Source: an archaeon
GTDB lineage: Archaea; Asgardarchaeota; Hermodarchaeia; Hermodarchaeales; Hermodarchaeaceae
Direction: 5' to 3'
Assembly (NCBI GenBank): GCA_016550395.1
Contig: JABXGY010000382.1
Location: 1-6,017, forward strand
Length of the DNA stretch: 6,017 nucleotides
The position numbers and the translations under genes are program-made. The first letter of the stretch is position 1; each line of letters opens with the position of its first letter. The notes beneath the pieces are model-generated. The model was not told the DNA's origin. It saw only the letters and a program-made list of their open reading frames with translations, and did no database searches. Of this stretch, positions 5,638 through 6,017 are shown piece by piece.

Positions 5638-6014
5638 GGAAGGTTGGTGGTTTCAGGGAACACAGTAAGGTTGGTATGGTCCTTTGATGCTTGCTTAGCA
5701 CGTTCCACGCTGATTGAGACGAGTCTTTCGAATTCGGGCATGCCCTGTAGGGGTTTGAAGGAGGGGGATTCACGTAAAATGGTCTCATTATACCAGCCGC
5801 CAGCATCAAGGATCTCGTTGAGTAACTCAAAGAACAGGTCGTATTTTTTTAGTTTTATTGCCGCCACCATTTGATTATAATAGATTTCAGGTTTGAAGTC
5901 AGGAAAGTCTGTAGCTACTTCTTTTAGGAAATCTATAGTTTCTTGATACTTCCCCTCCTCATATAAAGCACCAACTGTGCGTAGATGGCGCCAATATTGA
6001 AACAAATGCTTCAC
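5628..6014 (-). CDS. TPR-like N-terminal domain, 5' part of the frameshifted hydrolase gene
   Basis: 128 codons from GTG 6014, the first possible start, only 3 nt from the window edge, so an earlier start outside cannot be excluded. The product is helical: LRTVGALYEEGKYQETIDFLKE cut here as a first repeat (about 11-32), FKPEIYYNQMVAAIKLKKYD as a second (about 40-59), then a segment with SFKPLQGMPEFERLV (85-99). This looks like tetratricopeptide-type helical pairs. It ends at TGA (5628-5630), 10 nt inside the following alpha/beta hydrolase frame. The last residues ETTNLPCP would run straight into the hydrolase PLMLALHA if one base were added. Its likely role is as the N-terminal helical region of that hydrolase, perhaps for substrate or partner binding. 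On its own it would have no evident function. Confidence 0.75.
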   Translation of the reverse strand: MKHLFQYWRHLRTVGALYEEGKYQETIDFLKEVATDFPDFKPEIYYNQMVAAIKLKKYDLFFELLNEILDAGGWYNETILRESPSFKPLQGMPEFERLVSISVERAKQASKDHTNLTVFPETTNLPCP

Positions 6015-6017
6015 TAA

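Overview
The window most likely comes from an archaeon; an Asgard-type lineage is possible but is only a guess. Supporting signs are a BRE/TATA-like promoter (rc reads CGAAAATATATC) about 50 nt ahead of a GTG start with a good Shine-Dalgarno sequence, hairpin-free oligo-T runs after genes, an ICMT-like membrane methyltransferase, an archaeal-style short tautomerase, and a secreted, C-terminally anchored metalloprotease with many N-X-T sequons. No rRNA, tRNA, CRISPR array, transposase or phage gene was seen.

All genes lie on the minus strand, so transcription runs from high to low coordinates. From the right edge: (1) a TPR-like domain plus alpha/beta hydrolase, apparently one gene broken by a frameshift near 5628-5637 (5062-6014); (2) a 332-nt gap with an oligo-T run, a repeat copy and the promoter region of the next gene; (3) an ICMT/PEMT-type integral membrane methyltransferase (3842-4717); (4) a probable two-gene unit of a small membrane protein of unknown function (3337-3702) and a 4-oxalocrotonate tautomerase-family protein (3063-3269); (5) a secreted, membrane-anchored zinc metalloprotease (1240-2832); (6) a type-B carboxylesterase starting at GTG 974 and running off the left edge.

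The most unusual structure is non-coding. A roughly 40-nt sequence sharing a core like TTTGTGAGTAAAA occurs four times, always in the same orientation. One copy sits in each gap that appears to separate transcription units, and none lies in the short gap inside the tautomerase unit. In three of the four copies an oligo-A run (oligo-T in the transcript) follows directly on the side distal to the upstream gene, so the element may mark transcript 3' ends or be a dispersed repeat. A second structure is a perfect 21-nt direct repeat just upstream of the carboxylesterase promoter, which looks like a pair of regulator sites.

The genes do not form an evident pathway. They are several hydrolases, a tautomerase and membrane or surface proteins in separate small units, and I see no convincing new defence or metabolic system.
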